Of a stretch of DNA of 47,239 bases, positions 7,418-16,740 are shown piece by piece (position 1 is the first letter of the stretch; each line of letters starts with the position of its first letter). The stretch covers positions 1 through 47,239 of the forward strand of contig CABIYF010000023.1 in the NCBI GenBank assembly GCA_902362875.1. Direction: 5' to 3'. The stretch is from Eubacteriaceae bacterium. Its GTDB lineage: Bacteria > Bacillota > Clostridia > Lachnospirales > Lachnospiraceae. The notes under the pieces are model-generated. The model was given only the letters and a program-made list of their open reading frames with translations. It was not told where the DNA came from and did no database searches. A program made the translations under genes and the position numbers.

Positions 7418-7966
7418 ATGAGGAAAGGATACACAATGACTTATCAGATGCGTAAGAAACAGCGCCAGCAAAGAGAGACGATTATTCAGTATATTCTGAA
7501 GTTTGCCGGAGTTGTTCTGCTTGCATTTTTGATCGTACGGTTTGTATGTTTCAGTTTTACGATTCAGGGAGATTCGATGTCTCCATCGATTCAAAAAGGA
7601 GAAAAGCATCTGGTAAACCGTTTGATCTATCAGATCAAAGGACCAAGCAGATACGATGTGATCGTATTTAAATCAGATGATAAAACTGGAAATTATTATG
7701 TGAAACGAGTGATCGGACTTCCGGGAGAGAAGGTTCAGATTAAGAATGGACGAATCTATGTAAACGGAAAGAAGACAAAAGCATATTCCAGCCAGAAGAT
7801 TTTGTCAGCAGGTCTGGCATCTGAAGAGATTACAATAAAGAGTAAACAGTACTTTGTCGTAGGAGATAACTATAACAATAGCGAGGACTCCAGAAGTGCA
7901 AGTGTTGGAAATATAAAAAGATCAAATATTGTTGGAAAAGTCGGTATCAAATACTGGCCGTGGTAA
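7418..7966 (+). CDS. lepB: Signal peptidase I
   Basis: This 182-residue membrane-anchored serine protease cleaves signal peptides from exported proteins. One N-terminal transmembrane helix (about residues 28-48) is followed by the catalytic serine box GDSMSPSIQKGE (about 54-65), the lysine box YYVKRVIGLPGEKV (about 88-101) and a C-terminal box VVGDNYNNSEDSRS. The last is VGDNYNN rather than the usual GDNRDNS, but key residues are kept. The ATG at 7418 has ggaaaggag 7 bases upstream. A second signal peptidase lies two genes on, with rbgA between them. This copy has a longer basic cytoplasmic N-terminus. Confidence 0.95.
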   Translation: MRKGYTMTYQMRKKQRQQRETIIQYILKFAGVVLLAFLIVRFVCFSFTIQGDSMSPSIQKGEKHLVNRLIYQIKGPSRYDVIVFKSDDKTGNYYVKRVIGLPGEKVQIKNGRIYVNGKKTKAYSSQKILSAGLASEEITIKSKQYFVVGDNYNNSEDSRSASVGNIKRSNIVGKVGIKYWPW

Positions 7967-7987
7967 CAGAGGGAAGGAGATAGAAAA

Positions 7988-8845
7988 ATGGATTTTCAGT
8001 GGTACCCGGGTCATATGACCAAAGCAAAACGTATGATGCAGGAAAATATGAAACTGATCGATATCATGATCGAGCTTGTGGATGCAAGAATTCCGCTAAG
8101 CAGCAGAAACCCTGATATTGATCAGCTGGCAGCGAATAAGTCAAGACTGATCTTATTAAATAAGACGGATATGGCGGACGAACGCGTGACTGCACAGTGG
8201 GAAGAATATTTTAAAGAAAAAGGATTCTATGTAGCAAGAACAAATGCAAGATCTGGAAAAGGTGTCAAAGGAACACAGGCAATCGTAATGGATGCCTGCA
8301 AAGAAAAATTAGAAAGAGACAGAAAACGTGGAATAAAAAATCGCCCGATTCGTGCAATGATCGCAGGAATTCCAAACGTTGGAAAGTCAACATTTATTAA
8401 CAGTCTGGTTGGAAAAGCCTGCACAAAAACAGGAAATAAACCGGGGGTTACAAAAGGAAAACAGTGGATCAAATTAAATAAAAATATCGAATTATTAGAT
8501 ACACCAGGAATTTTATGGCCGAAGTTTGAAGACCAGCAGGTAGGACTCCGACTGGCACTGATCGGTTCTATCAGAGATGAGATTCTAAATCAGGATGAAA
8601 TGGCAATTGAGTTGATCGAATATCTGAAAAATCATTATGAAGGAATTTTATCTGACCGCTATCAGGTAGACGAAAGTGAAGATAAAGTAAAGATCTTAGA
8701 ACAGATTGCAATGAATCGTAATTGTAAGATGAAAGGAAACGAATTAGATTACGAGAAAGCATCCAAGATTCTGTTAGAAGAATTCAGAAATGGAAAATTA
8801 GGAAAGATTTCTCTGGAAATTCCAGAAGAAACAAAAGAGGCATAA
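7988..8845 (+). CDS. rbgA: Ribosome biogenesis GTPase (RbgA/YlqF)
   Basis: This 285-residue circularly permuted GTPase is needed for late 50S assembly. Motif order is G4 (LLNKTDMAD, about residues 55-63), G5 (NARSGKG), G1 (GIPNVGKSTFINSL, about 125-138), G2 region (KPGVTKG) and G3 (LDTPGILWPK), the permutation typical of YlqF. The N-terminus WYPGHMTKAKRMM is diagnostic, and the C-terminal helical RNA-binding domain is present. It has a good ribosome-binding site (ggaagga). The order rplS-lepB-rbgA-rnhB is conserved in Firmicutes. Confidence 0.97.
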   Translation: MDFQWYPGHMTKAKRMMQENMKLIDIMIELVDARIPLSSRNPDIDQLAANKSRLILLNKTDMADERVTAQWEEYFKEKGFYVARTNARSGKGVKGTQAIVMDACKEKLERDRKRGIKNRPIRAMIAGIPNVGKSTFINSLVGKACTKTGNKPGVTKGKQWIKLNKNIELLDTPGILWPKFEDQQVGLRLALIGSIRDEILNQDEMAIELIEYLKNHYEGILSDRYQVDESEDKVKILEQIAMNRNCKMKGNELDYEKASKILLEEFRNGKLGKISLEIPEETKEA

Positions 8846-8872
8846 AAAGTCTCTCATGGGGCAGGTAAAACA

Positions 8873-9394
8873 ATGTTTAAAAATATAATAAGATTACTGG
8901 CAACCATTTTGATCGCGATTGGATTTGCTTTTATTATGATCACATATGTGGGAGAAAGAACAAAAGTAAGTGGTTATTCAATGGAACCGCATCTGCACGA
9001 TCGTGATCAGGTACTGTTAGATAAACTGACATATCATTTTCGTGATCCTGAAAGATATGAGATCATTGTATTTCCGGGACCAGAGGGCGGTGATCAGTTT
9101 TTTGTGAAACGAGTCATCGCACTTCCTGGAGAGACCGTAAAGATCACAAAAGGAAAAGTTTATGTGAATAATAAAGAAGTAAAGGATTATTCCAAAGATC
9201 ATACAACAGATCCATGTGAGCTAAAAGGAGAACTGCATCTTGGATCGGATGAATACTTTGTTTTAGGTGATAACAGAGATAACAGCAATGACAGCAGATA
9301 CAAAGAGGTTGGCCCGGTAAAGAGGTCAAAGATCACAGGAAGGGTCATCTTCCGGTTTTATCCTTGGAAGAGTGCAGGCGTGATCCGGCCGTAG
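8873..9394 (+). CDS. lepB: Signal peptidase I (second copy)
   Basis: This 173-residue signal peptidase I has one N-terminal transmembrane helix (about residues 7-27), the serine box [15 protein letters not shown] (about 34-48), the lysine box [14 protein letters not shown] (about 82-95) and a canonical [14 protein letters not shown] (about 124-137). It differs from the upstream paralogue in having the standard GDNRDNS motif and a shorter N-terminus. Two or more type I signal peptidases are common in Firmicutes and may divide substrates. The ribosome-binding site before it is weak (gggcaggt), so expression may depend on coupling to rbgA, 27 bases upstream. Confidence 0.95.
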   Translation: MFKNIIRLLATILIAIGFAFIMITYVGERTKVSGYSMEPHLHDRDQVLLDKLTYHFRDPERYEIIVFPGPEGGDQFFVKRVIALPGETVKITKGKVYVNNKEVKDYSKDHTTDPCELKGELHLGSDEYFVLGDNRDNSNDSRYKEVGPVKRSKITGRVIFRFYPWKSAGVIRP

Positions 9395-9404
9395 GAAGGA
9401 TTTT

Positions 9405-10061
9405 ATGACAAAGAAAGAAGAGCGAGAAGCCAGGAAATTAGAAAAATTAAGACTTGAGAAAGAAAGAATGTATGAGATGTTTTCTTTCGAAAGAGAATAT
9501 AGTGACCATCAGGCAATTTGCGGAATTGATGAGGTTGGAAGAGGACCATTTGCAGGTCCGGTTGTCGCAGCAGCAGTGATTTTACCAAAAGACTGTGATA
9601 TCTTATATCTGAATGATTCTAAAAAGCTTTCTGAGAAGAAAAGAGAACTTTTGTATGATGAGATTTATGAAAAAGCCGTTGCGATCGGAATAGGAATGTC
9701 TTCAGAGAAAGTGATCGATGAGATCAATATCCTGCAGGCAACTTATAAAGCAATGCAGCAGGCAATTTCAAAGCTTTCCGTGAAACCAGATCTTTTATTA
9801 AATGATGCGGTTACAATTCCTGACGTGAATATTGAACAGGTGCCGATCATCAAAGGAGATGCAAAAAGCGCATCAATCGCAGCAGCAAGTATCGTTGCAA
9901 AGGTTACAAGGGACCGAATGATGAAAGAATATGATGCCATTTATCCAGGATATGATTTCGCAAAGAACAAAGGATATGGAACCAAAGCACATATTGAAGG
10001 GATCAAAGCACAGGGAATCTGTGATATTCACAGAAGAACGTTTGTAAAAAAATACATATAA
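9405..10061 (+). CDS. rnhB: Ribonuclease HII
   Basis: This is a 218-residue ribonuclease HII, which removes ribonucleotides and RNA from RNA-DNA hybrids using Mg2+ or Mn2+. The active-site block [19 protein letters not shown] (about residues 40-58) carries the DE pair. [21 protein letters not shown] and [21 protein letters not shown] (about 150-170) complete the fold, and the C-terminal [13 protein letters not shown] is typical. A charged 30-residue N-terminal extension ([18 protein letters not shown]) precedes the catalytic domain. It lies 10 bases after the second lepB, in the same operon. Confidence 0.97.
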   Translation: MTKKEEREARKLEKLRLEKERMYEMFSFEREYSDHQAICGIDEVGRGPFAGPVVAAAVILPKDCDILYLNDSKKLSEKKRELLYDEIYEKAVAIGIGMSSEKVIDEINILQATYKAMQQAISKLSVKPDLLLNDAVTIPDVNIEQVPIIKGDAKSASIAAASIVAKVTRDRMMKEYDAIYPGYDFAKNKGYGTKAHIEGIKAQGICDIHRRTFVKKYI

Positions 10062-10076
10062 AAAGAACTATATAAT

Positions 10077-10424
10077 ATGAAGAAAAATAACAGAGAAACC
10101 GGGGCAAAAGCAGAAGCTGTTGCCTGCTGGTTTCTGAAAGAGCAAGGATATGATATTCTTGAACAAAACTTTTACACAAAAGTCGGAGAGATTGATATCA
10201 TAGCGAAAGAAGGCCATACATTGGTCTTTGTAGAAGTAAAATACAGAAAAGATGACAAAAAAGGATACCCCGCACAGGCTGTAGATCAAAGAAAACAGCA
10301 AAAGATCCGAAAAAGCGCAATGATTTATTTGAAGAAAAATCATTTATCTTTTGAACAGCCGATCCGTTTTGATGTAGTAGAGATTTTAGGAAAGAAGATC
10401 AGGGTGATAAAACATGCATTTTAA
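10077..10424 (+). CDS. YraN family endonuclease-like protein (UPF0102)
   Basis: This 115-residue protein of the YraN/UPF0102 family has a predicted PD-(D/E)XK nuclease-like fold of unproven function. The block GAKAEAVACWFLKEQGYDIL is followed by the metal-binding-type pattern GEIDIIA and FVEVKYRK (about residues 36-61), giving D and ExK residues in the expected places. It follows rnhB by 15 bases, the usual neighbourhood for this family, and overlaps pgeF by 11 bases. Confidence 0.92.
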   Translation: MKKNNRETGAKAEAVACWFLKEQGYDILEQNFYTKVGEIDIIAKEGHTLVFVEVKYRKDDKKGYPAQAVDQRKQQKIRKSAMIYLKKNHLSFEQPIRFDVVEILGKKIRVIKHAF

Positions 10425-11232
10425 GAAATCAAACGACAATCAGTCTACGATATTACATGAAGGAAATGTTCCGTATCTGACATTTAAGAAATTAGACAAA
10501 GCTGGAGTCAGACATGGATTCTCCACACGAATGGGAGGAGTCAGTGAAGGAATGTTTTCTACACTGAATTTAAGTTATAACCGTGGAGATAAAAAAGAAG
10601 CAGTGGATGAGAATTTCAGAAGAATCGGGGAAGCAATTGGGTTTGATCATACAAAACTTGTGTTTTCTAATCAGATTCATGAGACGAGGATCCATAAAGT
10701 GACAAAAGAAGACTGCGGAAAAGTCATGAAAGCCATGGATGGTCTTGCGACAAATGAGCCGGGAATTCCACTTTACACAGGATATGCAGACTGTGTGCCT
10801 TTATTTTTCTATGATCCAGTAGAAAAGGCAGCAGCTTTGGCTCATTCTGGATGGAGAGGAACGGTTGGAAGAATCGGTACCAGGATGGTACAATTTTTGG
10901 AAGATGAATATGGCAGCAAAAAGGAAAATATCATTGCGGCCATTGGCCCATCTATCTGTCGAAGCTGCTATGAAGTCAGCGAAGATGTTGCAGACGAATT
11001 TAAAAAAGAGCTGACAGGGCACGATGCAAAAGAATTTCTGGATGATAAAGGCAATGGAAAATATCAGTTAGATCTTTGGAAAGCCAATGAGATCATCTTA
11101 ACAGAAGCAGGAATTCGTAAAGAAAATCTGGATATTACAGATATCTGCACATGCTGCAATCCAGATTTATTATTTTCACATAGAGCAAGCCATGGAAAAC
11201 GTGGAAATTTAGCAGCATTTATTGTGTTATAA
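10414..11232 (+). CDS. pgeF: Peptidoglycan editing factor PgeF (YfiH, multicopper-oxidase-like fold)
   Basis: This is a 272-residue YfiH family protein. In E. coli, PgeF hydrolyses misincorporated UDP-MurNAc-L-Ser; related proteins act on purine nucleosides. Key features are GVRHGFSTRMGGVSEGMFSTLNL (about residues 24-46), TGYADCVPLFFYDP (about 118-131), ALAHSGWRGTVGRI with the conserved histidine (about 137-150), GPSICRSCYEV and the C-terminal CTCCNPDLLFSHRAS (about 245-259). The zinc-site histidines and cysteines are all present. Its start lies within the end of the YraN gene, so the two are coupled. It is the last gene before a break with an inverted repeat and a new promoter. Confidence 0.93.
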   Translation: MHFKKSNDNQSTILHEGNVPYLTFKKLDKAGVRHGFSTRMGGVSEGMFSTLNLSYNRGDKKEAVDENFRRIGEAIGFDHTKLVFSNQIHETRIHKVTKEDCGKVMKAMDGLATNEPGIPLYTGYADCVPLFFYDPVEKAAALAHSGWRGTVGRIGTRMVQFLEDEYGSKKENIIAAIGPSICRSCYEVSEDVADEFKKELTGHDAKEFLDDKGNGKYQLDLWKANEIILTEAGIRKENLDITDICTCCNPDLLFSHRASHGKRGNLAAFIVL

Positions 11233-11252
11233 GAATGTAAATAAAAATAATA

Positions 11253-11294
11253 TATCTTGTGAAATTCTTCACACTGGACGAATTTCACAAGATA
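11253..11294. repeat. 15-bp perfect inverted repeat in front of der
   Basis: The arms tatcttgtgaaattc (11253-11267) and gaatttcacaagata (11280-11294) are perfect reverse complements around a 12-base loop. A nested palindrome, tgtgaa-attc-ttcaca, lies at about 11258-11273, so two alternative folds or protein sites are possible. No T-run follows. The right arm fills much of the spacer of the next promoter, so an operator role is more likely than termination. Confidence 0.8.
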
Positions 11295-11303
11295 ATGTAT
11301 ACT
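11275..11303 (+). promoter_or_regulatory. Probable promoter of der-plsY-gpsA
   Basis: TGGACG (11275-11280), a 17-base spacer and TATACT (11298-11303) lie 45 bases before der. The -35 sits in the loop and right arm of the inverted repeat at 11253-11294. Confidence 0.5.
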
Positions 11304-11348
11304 AAGAAACAGTACAGGTTTTGAAACATTTAGAGAGGTATATAGATT

Positions 11349-12671
11349 ATGAGTAAGCCGATCATTGCCATTGTAGGAAGACCGAATGTAGGAAAGTCTA
11401 CATTGTTTAATGCACTGGCAGGAGAAAAAATTTCAATTGTAAAAGATACACCAGGAGTTACAAGAGACCGTATTTATGCAGATGTAACATGGTTAAACTA
11501 CCAGTTTACACTGATTGATACAGGTGGTATTGAACCAGACAGTGGTGATTTATTATTAAGCCACATGAGAGGACAGGCAGAGATCGCGATGGAGACAGCT
11601 GATGTGATCATCTTCCTTACAGATGTAAGACAGGGACTTGTCGATGCAGACTATCAGGTGGCAGATATGTTAAGACGATCAGGAAAACCAATTGTTTTAG
11701 CAGTCAATAAAGTAGATAATTATGAAAAATTCGTTCTGGATACTTATGAATTTTACAATCTGGGACTTGGAACTCCATTCCCAGTTTCAGCAAATTCAAA
11801 GATTGGATTCGGTGATTTATTAGATGAAGTTCTTGTTCACTGTAACCCACAGGATGCAGACGAGAAAGAAGATGAAAGACCAAGAGTTGCCATCATTGGG
11901 AAGCCAAATGCAGGAAAATCTTCATTGATCAATAAGTTATTAGGGGAAGATCGCCTGATCGTTTCTGATATTGCGGGAACGACAAGAGATGCGATTGACA
12001 CAACGGTTAAACGTAATGGAAAAGAATATGTCTTCATCGATACAGCCGGACTTCGAAAGAAAGCCAGAGTCAAAGAAGATATCGAACGTTACAGTGTGAT
12101 CCGTACGGTTGCAGCGGTAGAACGTTGTGATGTGGCGATCTTGGTTATTGATGCAGAAGAAGGGATCACAGAACAGGATGCCAAGATTGCAGGAATTGCC
12201 CACGAACGTGGAAAAGGTATGATCATTGCGGTCAACAAATGGGATCTGATCGAGAAAAACGATAAGACAATTTACAAATTTACAAATCAGGTCAGAGAAG
12301 TATTATCTTACATGTCTTATGCAGAACTTGTATTTATTTCTGCCAAGACAGGACAGAGACTTCCAAAGATCTTTGATGTTCTTGATATGGTCATTGAGAA
12401 CCATGCATTACGTGTACAGACAGGAGTCTTAAACGAGATCCTTACAGAAGCGGTAGCTATGAAGCAGCCACCATCAGATAAAGGAAAGAGATTAAAACTT
12501 TACTATATTACACAGGTTTCTGTAAAACCGCCAACATTTGTTGTGTTTATCAATGATCGTCAGTTGATGCATTTTTCATACACAAGATATCTTGAGAACC
12601 AGATCCGTAATACATTTGGATTCAGGGGAACACCGATCCATATCATTGCGAGGGAAAGGAAGGAAAGATAA
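11349..12671 (+). CDS. der: Ribosome biogenesis GTPase Der (EngA)
   Basis: This 440-residue tandem GTPase is required for 50S assembly. G domain 1 has [12 protein letters not shown] (about residues 9-20), [12 protein letters not shown] and NKVD. G domain 2 has [14 protein letters not shown] (about 182-195), [17 protein letters not shown] and NKWDLI. The C-terminal KH-like domain ends IHIIARERK. Length is standard. It overlaps plsY by one base (TAATG), so translation is coupled. Confidence 0.98.
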   Translation: MSKPIIAIVGRPNVGKSTLFNALAGEKISIVKDTPGVTRDRIYADVTWLNYQFTLIDTGGIEPDSGDLLLSHMRGQAEIAMETADVIIFLTDVRQGLVDADYQVADMLRRSGKPIVLAVNKVDNYEKFVLDTYEFYNLGLGTPFPVSANSKIGFGDLLDEVLVHCNPQDADEKEDERPRVAIIGKPNAGKSSLINKLLGEDRLIVSDIAGTTRDAIDTTVKRNGKEYVFIDTAGLRKKARVKEDIERYSVIRTVAAVERCDVAILVIDAEEGITEQDAKIAGIAHERGKGMIIAVNKWDLIEKNDKTIYKFTNQVREVLSYMSYAELVFISAKTGQRLPKIFDVLDMVIENHALRVQTGVLNEILTEAVAMKQPPSDKGKRLKLYYITQVSVKPPTFVVFINDRQLMHFSYTRYLENQIRNTFGFRGTPIHIIARERKER

Positions 12672-13294
12672 TGGCAGTTTGTATTGTTGTGTGTATGATC
12701 GTCGGATACCTGTTTGGATGTATTCAGACAGGATATATTGTCGGGCGTGTAAACAAGATCGACATCAGAGATTACGGAAGTGGAAATTCCGGGACAACGA
12801 ATACATTAAGAACCCTCGGAAAGACAGCAGCGATCATTACATTTCTTGGAGATGCCGCCAAAGGACTTGTGGCGGTCAATCTTGCAAGATATATGATCAT
12901 GCCTGCATTCGGAGTAGAGGGAGAAGCTTATCTTTGGCTTTTGACAGGATTTGCAGTAGTACTGGGACATAATTTTCCATTCTATCTTGGATTTAAAGGT
13001 GGAAAAGGAATTGCGACAACAGGGGGAGTTATTTTTGCATTTCACTGGCAGCTTGGACTGGTCTGTGCAGCAGTATTTCTGATCATTACGATCATCTCTA
13101 AGTATGTATCGTTAGGATCAATCTGTATGGTACTGATCATTCCGTTTATTTTGTATTTTAACAATCCACATGACTGGAAATTAGTCGTTGTTGGATGTAT
13201 ATTTACAGCCATGGCAATCTGGCGTCACCGTGCGAATATTGGACGTCTGATGAATGGTACTGAGAATAAATTAGGTCAGAAAGTAAAACGTTAG
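12671..13294 (+). CDS. plsY: Glycerol-3-phosphate acyltransferase PlsY
   Basis: This is a 207-residue integral membrane acyltransferase. It transfers acyl groups from acyl-phosphate to sn-glycerol-3-phosphate, the first step of phospholipid synthesis. Five hydrophobic helices are apparent. The three cytosolic motifs are visible: DIRDYGSGNSGTTNTLRTLG (about residues 34-53; this copy has SGTTN where SGATN is usual), LGHNFPFYLGFKGGKGIATT (about 96-115) and WRHRANIGRLMNGTE near the C-terminus. It lies between der and gpsA; PlsY and GpsA act in sequence, GpsA supplying the glycerol-3-phosphate. Confidence 0.96.
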   Translation: MAVCIVVCMIVGYLFGCIQTGYIVGRVNKIDIRDYGSGNSGTTNTLRTLGKTAAIITFLGDAAKGLVAVNLARYMIMPAFGVEGEAYLWLLTGFAVVLGHNFPFYLGFKGGKGIATTGGVIFAFHWQLGLVCAAVFLIITIISKYVSLGSICMVLIIPFILYFNNPHDWKLVVVGCIFTAMAIWRHRANIGRLMNGTENKLGQKVKR

Positions 13295-13308
13295 GAGGAA
13301 CTAGACAT

Positions 13309-14319
13309 ATGAAGAAAGTCAGCGTTATTGGTGCAGGAAGCTGGGGAAGTGCTCTTGCAGTATTACTAGCAAACAATGGACACGAGGTAACTTTATGGAC
13401 ACATGATCCACACGAGATCGAGATGCTTTCTACAAAGAGAGAACAGCAGGATAAATTACCAGGTGTGAAATTACCAGATAATATTAAAGTTGAAGCAGAT
13501 CTTGAAACTGCTTTAACAGATGAAGATGTTGTTGTTATGGCAGTTCCTTCACCAGTTGTACGAATGGTTGCAAAACAGATGTCCCCATTTATTGCAGATG
13601 GACAGGTGATCGTGAATGTAGCAAAAGGTATTGAAGATGTTACATACAAGACATTATCTGATATCATTGAAGAAGAAATTCCAAACGCAGAAGTTTGTGT
13701 ATTATCAGGACCTAGCCACGCAGAGGAAGTAGGAAGAGGAATTCCTACAACAGTTGTAATCGGTGCCAAGGATAAAAAAACAGCAGAGATGCTTCAGGAT
13801 GTATTTATGAATAAAGTGTTCCGTGTATACACAAGTTCTGATATTGTTGGAATCGAACTTGGAGGAGCGTTAAAGAACGTTATCGCATTAGCAGCAGGAA
13901 CAGTTGATGGTCTTGGATATGGAGACAATACAAAAGCAGCATTAATGACAAGAGGAATCGCAGAGCTTACACGTCTTGGAGAAGCACTTGGAGGTAAACC
14001 AGAGACATTCTCAGGACTTACAGGAGTTGGAGATTTAATTGTTACATGTACAAGTGTACATAGTCGAAATCGTAAAGCAGGATACTTAATGGGAAAAGGT
14101 ATGACTGCCGATGAGGCCATGAAAGAAGTAAAAATGGTTGTAGAAGGTGTATATTCAGCCAAAGCAGCCCTTGGACTTGCAAAGAAATGCAATGTATCTG
14201 TACCAATCGTGGAAGCAGTGAACAGAGTACTATTTGAAAATGCAGATCCAAAAGAGGAAGTTTCAAACTTACTCCTTCGTGAGAGAAAACAGGAACATAC
14301 AAATCTGGAATGGGATTAA
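13309..14319 (+). CDS. gpsA: NAD(P)-dependent glycerol-3-phosphate dehydrogenase
   Basis: This 336-residue cytosolic enzyme reduces dihydroxyacetone phosphate to sn-glycerol-3-phosphate for lipid synthesis. The Rossmann motif VIGAGSWGSALAVLLANNGH begins at residue 6. Further markers are VNVAKGIE, LSGPSHAEEV (about 140-149), ELGGALKNVIALAAG (about 184-198, catalytic lysine) and FSGLTGVGDLIVTCTS with the CxSxHSRN-type region. The ribosome-binding site taggagg is strong. It is 14 bases after plsY. In many Clostridia gpsA is followed directly by spoIVA; here four biosynthetic genes intervene. Confidence 0.98.
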   Translation: MKKVSVIGAGSWGSALAVLLANNGHEVTLWTHDPHEIEMLSTKREQQDKLPGVKLPDNIKVEADLETALTDEDVVVMAVPSPVVRMVAKQMSPFIADGQVIVNVAKGIEDVTYKTLSDIIEEEIPNAEVCVLSGPSHAEEVGRGIPTTVVIGAKDKKTAEMLQDVFMNKVFRVYTSSDIVGIELGGALKNVIALAAGTVDGLGYGDNTKAALMTRGIAELTRLGEALGGKPETFSGLTGVGDLIVTCTSVHSRNRKAGYLMGKGMTADEAMKEVKMVVEGVYSAKAALGLAKKCNVSVPIVEAVNRVLFENADPKEEVSNLLLRERKQEHTNLEWD

Positions 14320-14386
14320 TCAGATAAACAATATATAAAACATAAACATATACAAAACATAAAAACATGAAGGAAGGAAGACTACT

Positions 14387-15658
14387 ATGGGATCATTTAG
14401 GGAAATGTCAAAAGAAGAGTTACAGGCACAGGAAGTGGAAGTGAACAAAAAGTATCAGGAATTTAAAGACCTTGATCTTTCACTCAACATGGCAAGAGGA
14501 AAACCAGCACCAGACCAGATCGATCATGCAAATGGAATGCTTGAGACGATGACGGATTATCATGCAAAAGATGGCTTAGATGTGCGTAATTACGGAGTCC
14601 TTGATGGACTTCCAGAGATGAAAGAGATTTTCAGTGATCTGCTTGATATCCCAGCGAAGAATATCATCGTTGGAGGAAATGCAAGTCTGAATCTGATGTT
14701 TGATCAGATGATGAGACTGGTCGTATTTGGAACAGAAGGAGAAAAACCTTGGGGACAGCTTGAGAAAGTAAAATTCTTATGTCCAGCACCAGGATATGAC
14801 AGACATTTCATGGTTACAGAAACATTAGGATTTGAACTGATCACAGTTGATATGACACCAGAAGGTCCAGATATGGATCAGGTAGAGAAATTAGTAGCAG
14901 AAGATGAAAGTATCAAAGGAATCTGGTGTGTACCAAAATATTCTAACCCACAGGGAATCTGCTACAGTGATGAGACAGTTGACCGTCTTGCTTCCATGAA
15001 GACAGCAGCCAAAGATTTCAGAATCTTCTGGGATAATGCATATGGTGTACATCCAATTTTTGAAGATGTGAAAGTGAAGAATATCTTAGATGCATGTAAA
15101 GAGGCAGGAAATGATAACAGAGCATACTATTTCTTCTCAACATCAAAGATTACATTCCCAGGTGCAGGAGTATCTATTATTGCATCTAGTGATGATAATA
15201 TCGCAGAGATCAAGGAAGTTATGACAGCCCAGACGATTGGATATGATAAGATCAACCAGCTTCGTCATGTACAGTTCTTTAAGAATGCAGACGGAGTCAG
15301 AAAACATATGCAGATCTTAGCAGATTGTTTAAAACCTAAATTCGAGACAGTTCTTAATACGTTAGAGAAAGAGTTAAAAGGAAGCGGACTGATCACATGG
15401 GAGAATCCAAAAGGTGGATATTTTGTATCTGTAGACGTTCTTCCAGGATGTGCAAAGAGAGTTGTAGAACTTGCCAAAGAAGCAGGTGTTGCATTAACAG
15501 GAGCAGGAGCTACATATCCATATAAGAATGATCCAAAAGACAGTAATTTACGAATTGCACCTTCTTACCCTACAGTAGAAGAGTTACAGCAGGCAATGGA
15601 TCTGTTTTGTGTATGTGTGAAGAAAGCAGGAATTGAAAAACTGTTAGAACAGGCATAA
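14387..15658 (+). CDS. PLP-dependent class I aminotransferase, probable aspartate aminotransferase
   Basis: This 423-residue fold-type I PLP enzyme belongs to the MocR-like/type Ic aspartate aminotransferase branch, judged by LNMARGKPAPDQ (about residues 36-47) and RNYGVLDGLPEMKEIFSDLL. Cofactor residues are suggested by VGGNASLNLMFDQM, VPKYSNPQGI with the cofactor Asn, FWDNAYGVHP with Asp, and the FSTSKITFPGAGVS Schiff-base lysine (about 247-260). The family acts on aspartate and related amino acids. It is followed by dapF and murE, so supply of aspartate or an aminotransfer step in lysine/DAP synthesis is a reasonable but unproven role. Confidence 0.88.
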   Translation: MGSFREMSKEELQAQEVEVNKKYQEFKDLDLSLNMARGKPAPDQIDHANGMLETMTDYHAKDGLDVRNYGVLDGLPEMKEIFSDLLDIPAKNIIVGGNASLNLMFDQMMRLVVFGTEGEKPWGQLEKVKFLCPAPGYDRHFMVTETLGFELITVDMTPEGPDMDQVEKLVAEDESIKGIWCVPKYSNPQGICYSDETVDRLASMKTAAKDFRIFWDNAYGVHPIFEDVKVKNILDACKEAGNDNRAYYFFSTSKITFPGAGVSIIASSDDNIAEIKEVMTAQTIGYDKINQLRHVQFFKNADGVRKHMQILADCLKPKFETVLNTLEKELKGSGLITWENPKGGYFVSVDVLPGCAKRVVELAKEAGVALTGAGATYPYKNDPKDSNLRIAPSYPTVEELQQAMDLFCVCVKKAGIEKLLEQA

Positions 15659-15683
15659 GATTTATGCATCGTTAAGAAATATT

Positions 15684-15735
15684 ATGAGGAGTATTCTTTA
15701 TCAAAGATGATAAGGAGTATTCCTCATTTAATTTT
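15684..15735 (+). terminator. Long hairpin terminator after the aminotransferase gene
   Basis: A 19-bp stem with G-U pairs forms between atgaggagtattctttatc and gataaggagtattcctcat around a short loop (aaagat), followed by ttaatttt. It separates the aminotransferase from dapF. Confidence 0.7.
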
Positions 15736-15853
15736 GTAATGATATCATTTGATTTTGAAATACAAATTCAAAGATTGTATCTGTACAATTAACACGTTGA
15801 TGTGATAAAATAAAAATGTTTATTCGTAAAACAACAAAAAAGGAGTTGATTAC

Positions 15854-16705
15854 ATGAAATTTACAAAGATGCACGGTTGTGGCAATGACTACGTATATGT
15901 AAACTGTTTAGAAGAAAAGATCAATAACCCGAATAAAGTGGCAAAATTTATCAGTGACCGGCATTTTGGAATTGGTTCTGATGGAATGATCTGTATCTGT
16001 CCGTCAGATAAGGCTGATTTTAGAATGGCCATGTATAACTCTGATGGTTCTGAGGGAGCCATGTGCGGAAATGGTGTCCGCTGTATCGCGAAATATGTCT
16101 ATGACTATGGACTGACAGATAAAACAACGATTACGATCGAGACAAAAGGCGGGATCAAAGAATTAGATCTTACCGTAGAAGATGGCAAGGTAACATGGGT
16201 AAAGGTTGATATGGAAGCACCGATTACAAAAGCTTCTCAGATTCCTGCAATCTATGACGATCTTGAGGAAGTGATCGATCAGCCAGTGATCGTTGATGGC
16301 AAAGAATACAATATCACATGTATTTCGATGGGGAATCCTCACGGAGTTGTGTTTGTAGATTCTGTAGCAGATATCGACATTGAGAAGATTGGACCAAAGT
16401 TTGAAAACCATCCAATGTTCCCGGATCGTGTGAATACAGAATTTATTGAACTTGTTGATGATGAAACAATCAAGATGCGTGTATGGGAGAGAGGTGCAGG
16501 AGAAACTCTTGCCTGTGGTACAGGAGCCTGTGCAAGTGCCTATGCATCTTATCTGAATAAGAAAACAGGAAAGAAAGTCTTAGTACATCTCTTAGGTGGA
16601 GATCTTCAGATTGAATATGATGAAGAGAAGAATACGATCTTTATGACAGGACTAGCAACAACGGTATTTGACGGAGAGATCGATCTTACAGGAATTGACG
16701 ATTAA
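15854..16705 (+). CDS. dapF: Diaminopimelate epimerase
   Basis: This 283-residue cofactor-independent epimerase converts LL-diaminopimelate to the meso form for lysine and peptidoglycan. The start [13 protein letters not shown] is diagnostic. The two catalytic cysteines lie in [14 protein letters not shown] (about residues 66-79) and [16 protein letters not shown] (about 214-229). Its product is the amino acid added by the next gene, murE, whose motif also predicts meso-DAP. The ribosome-binding site aaaggag lies about 10 bases before the ATG. Confidence 0.97.
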   Translation: MKFTKMHGCGNDYVYVNCLEEKINNPNKVAKFISDRHFGIGSDGMICICPSDKADFRMAMYNSDGSEGAMCGNGVRCIAKYVYDYGLTDKTTITIETKGGIKELDLTVEDGKVTWVKVDMEAPITKASQIPAIYDDLEEVIDQPVIVDGKEYNITCISMGNPHGVVFVDSVADIDIEKIGPKFENHPMFPDRVNTEFIELVDDETIKMRVWERGAGETLACGTGACASAYASYLNKKTGKKVLVHLLGGDLQIEYDEEKNTIFMTGLATTVFDGEIDLTGIDD

Positions 16706-16740
16706 GAGTACAAAGACAGAAGAATTATTGGAGATAGAAC

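Noticed and set aside
9017..9588. Cluster of short antisense ORFs in the second lepB and rnhB
   Set aside because: They are shadows of well-supported genes, without start signals.
11253..11294. Terminator for pgeF
   Set aside because: The stem is perfect but is not followed by a T-run, and a promoter overlaps its right arm. An operator or other structure is favoured, though a weak terminator is not excluded.
12592..12972. 126-residue ORF overlapping der and plsY
   Set aside because: It is in a different frame from two well-identified genes and its translation is rich in Arg, Cys and Tyr without any domain.
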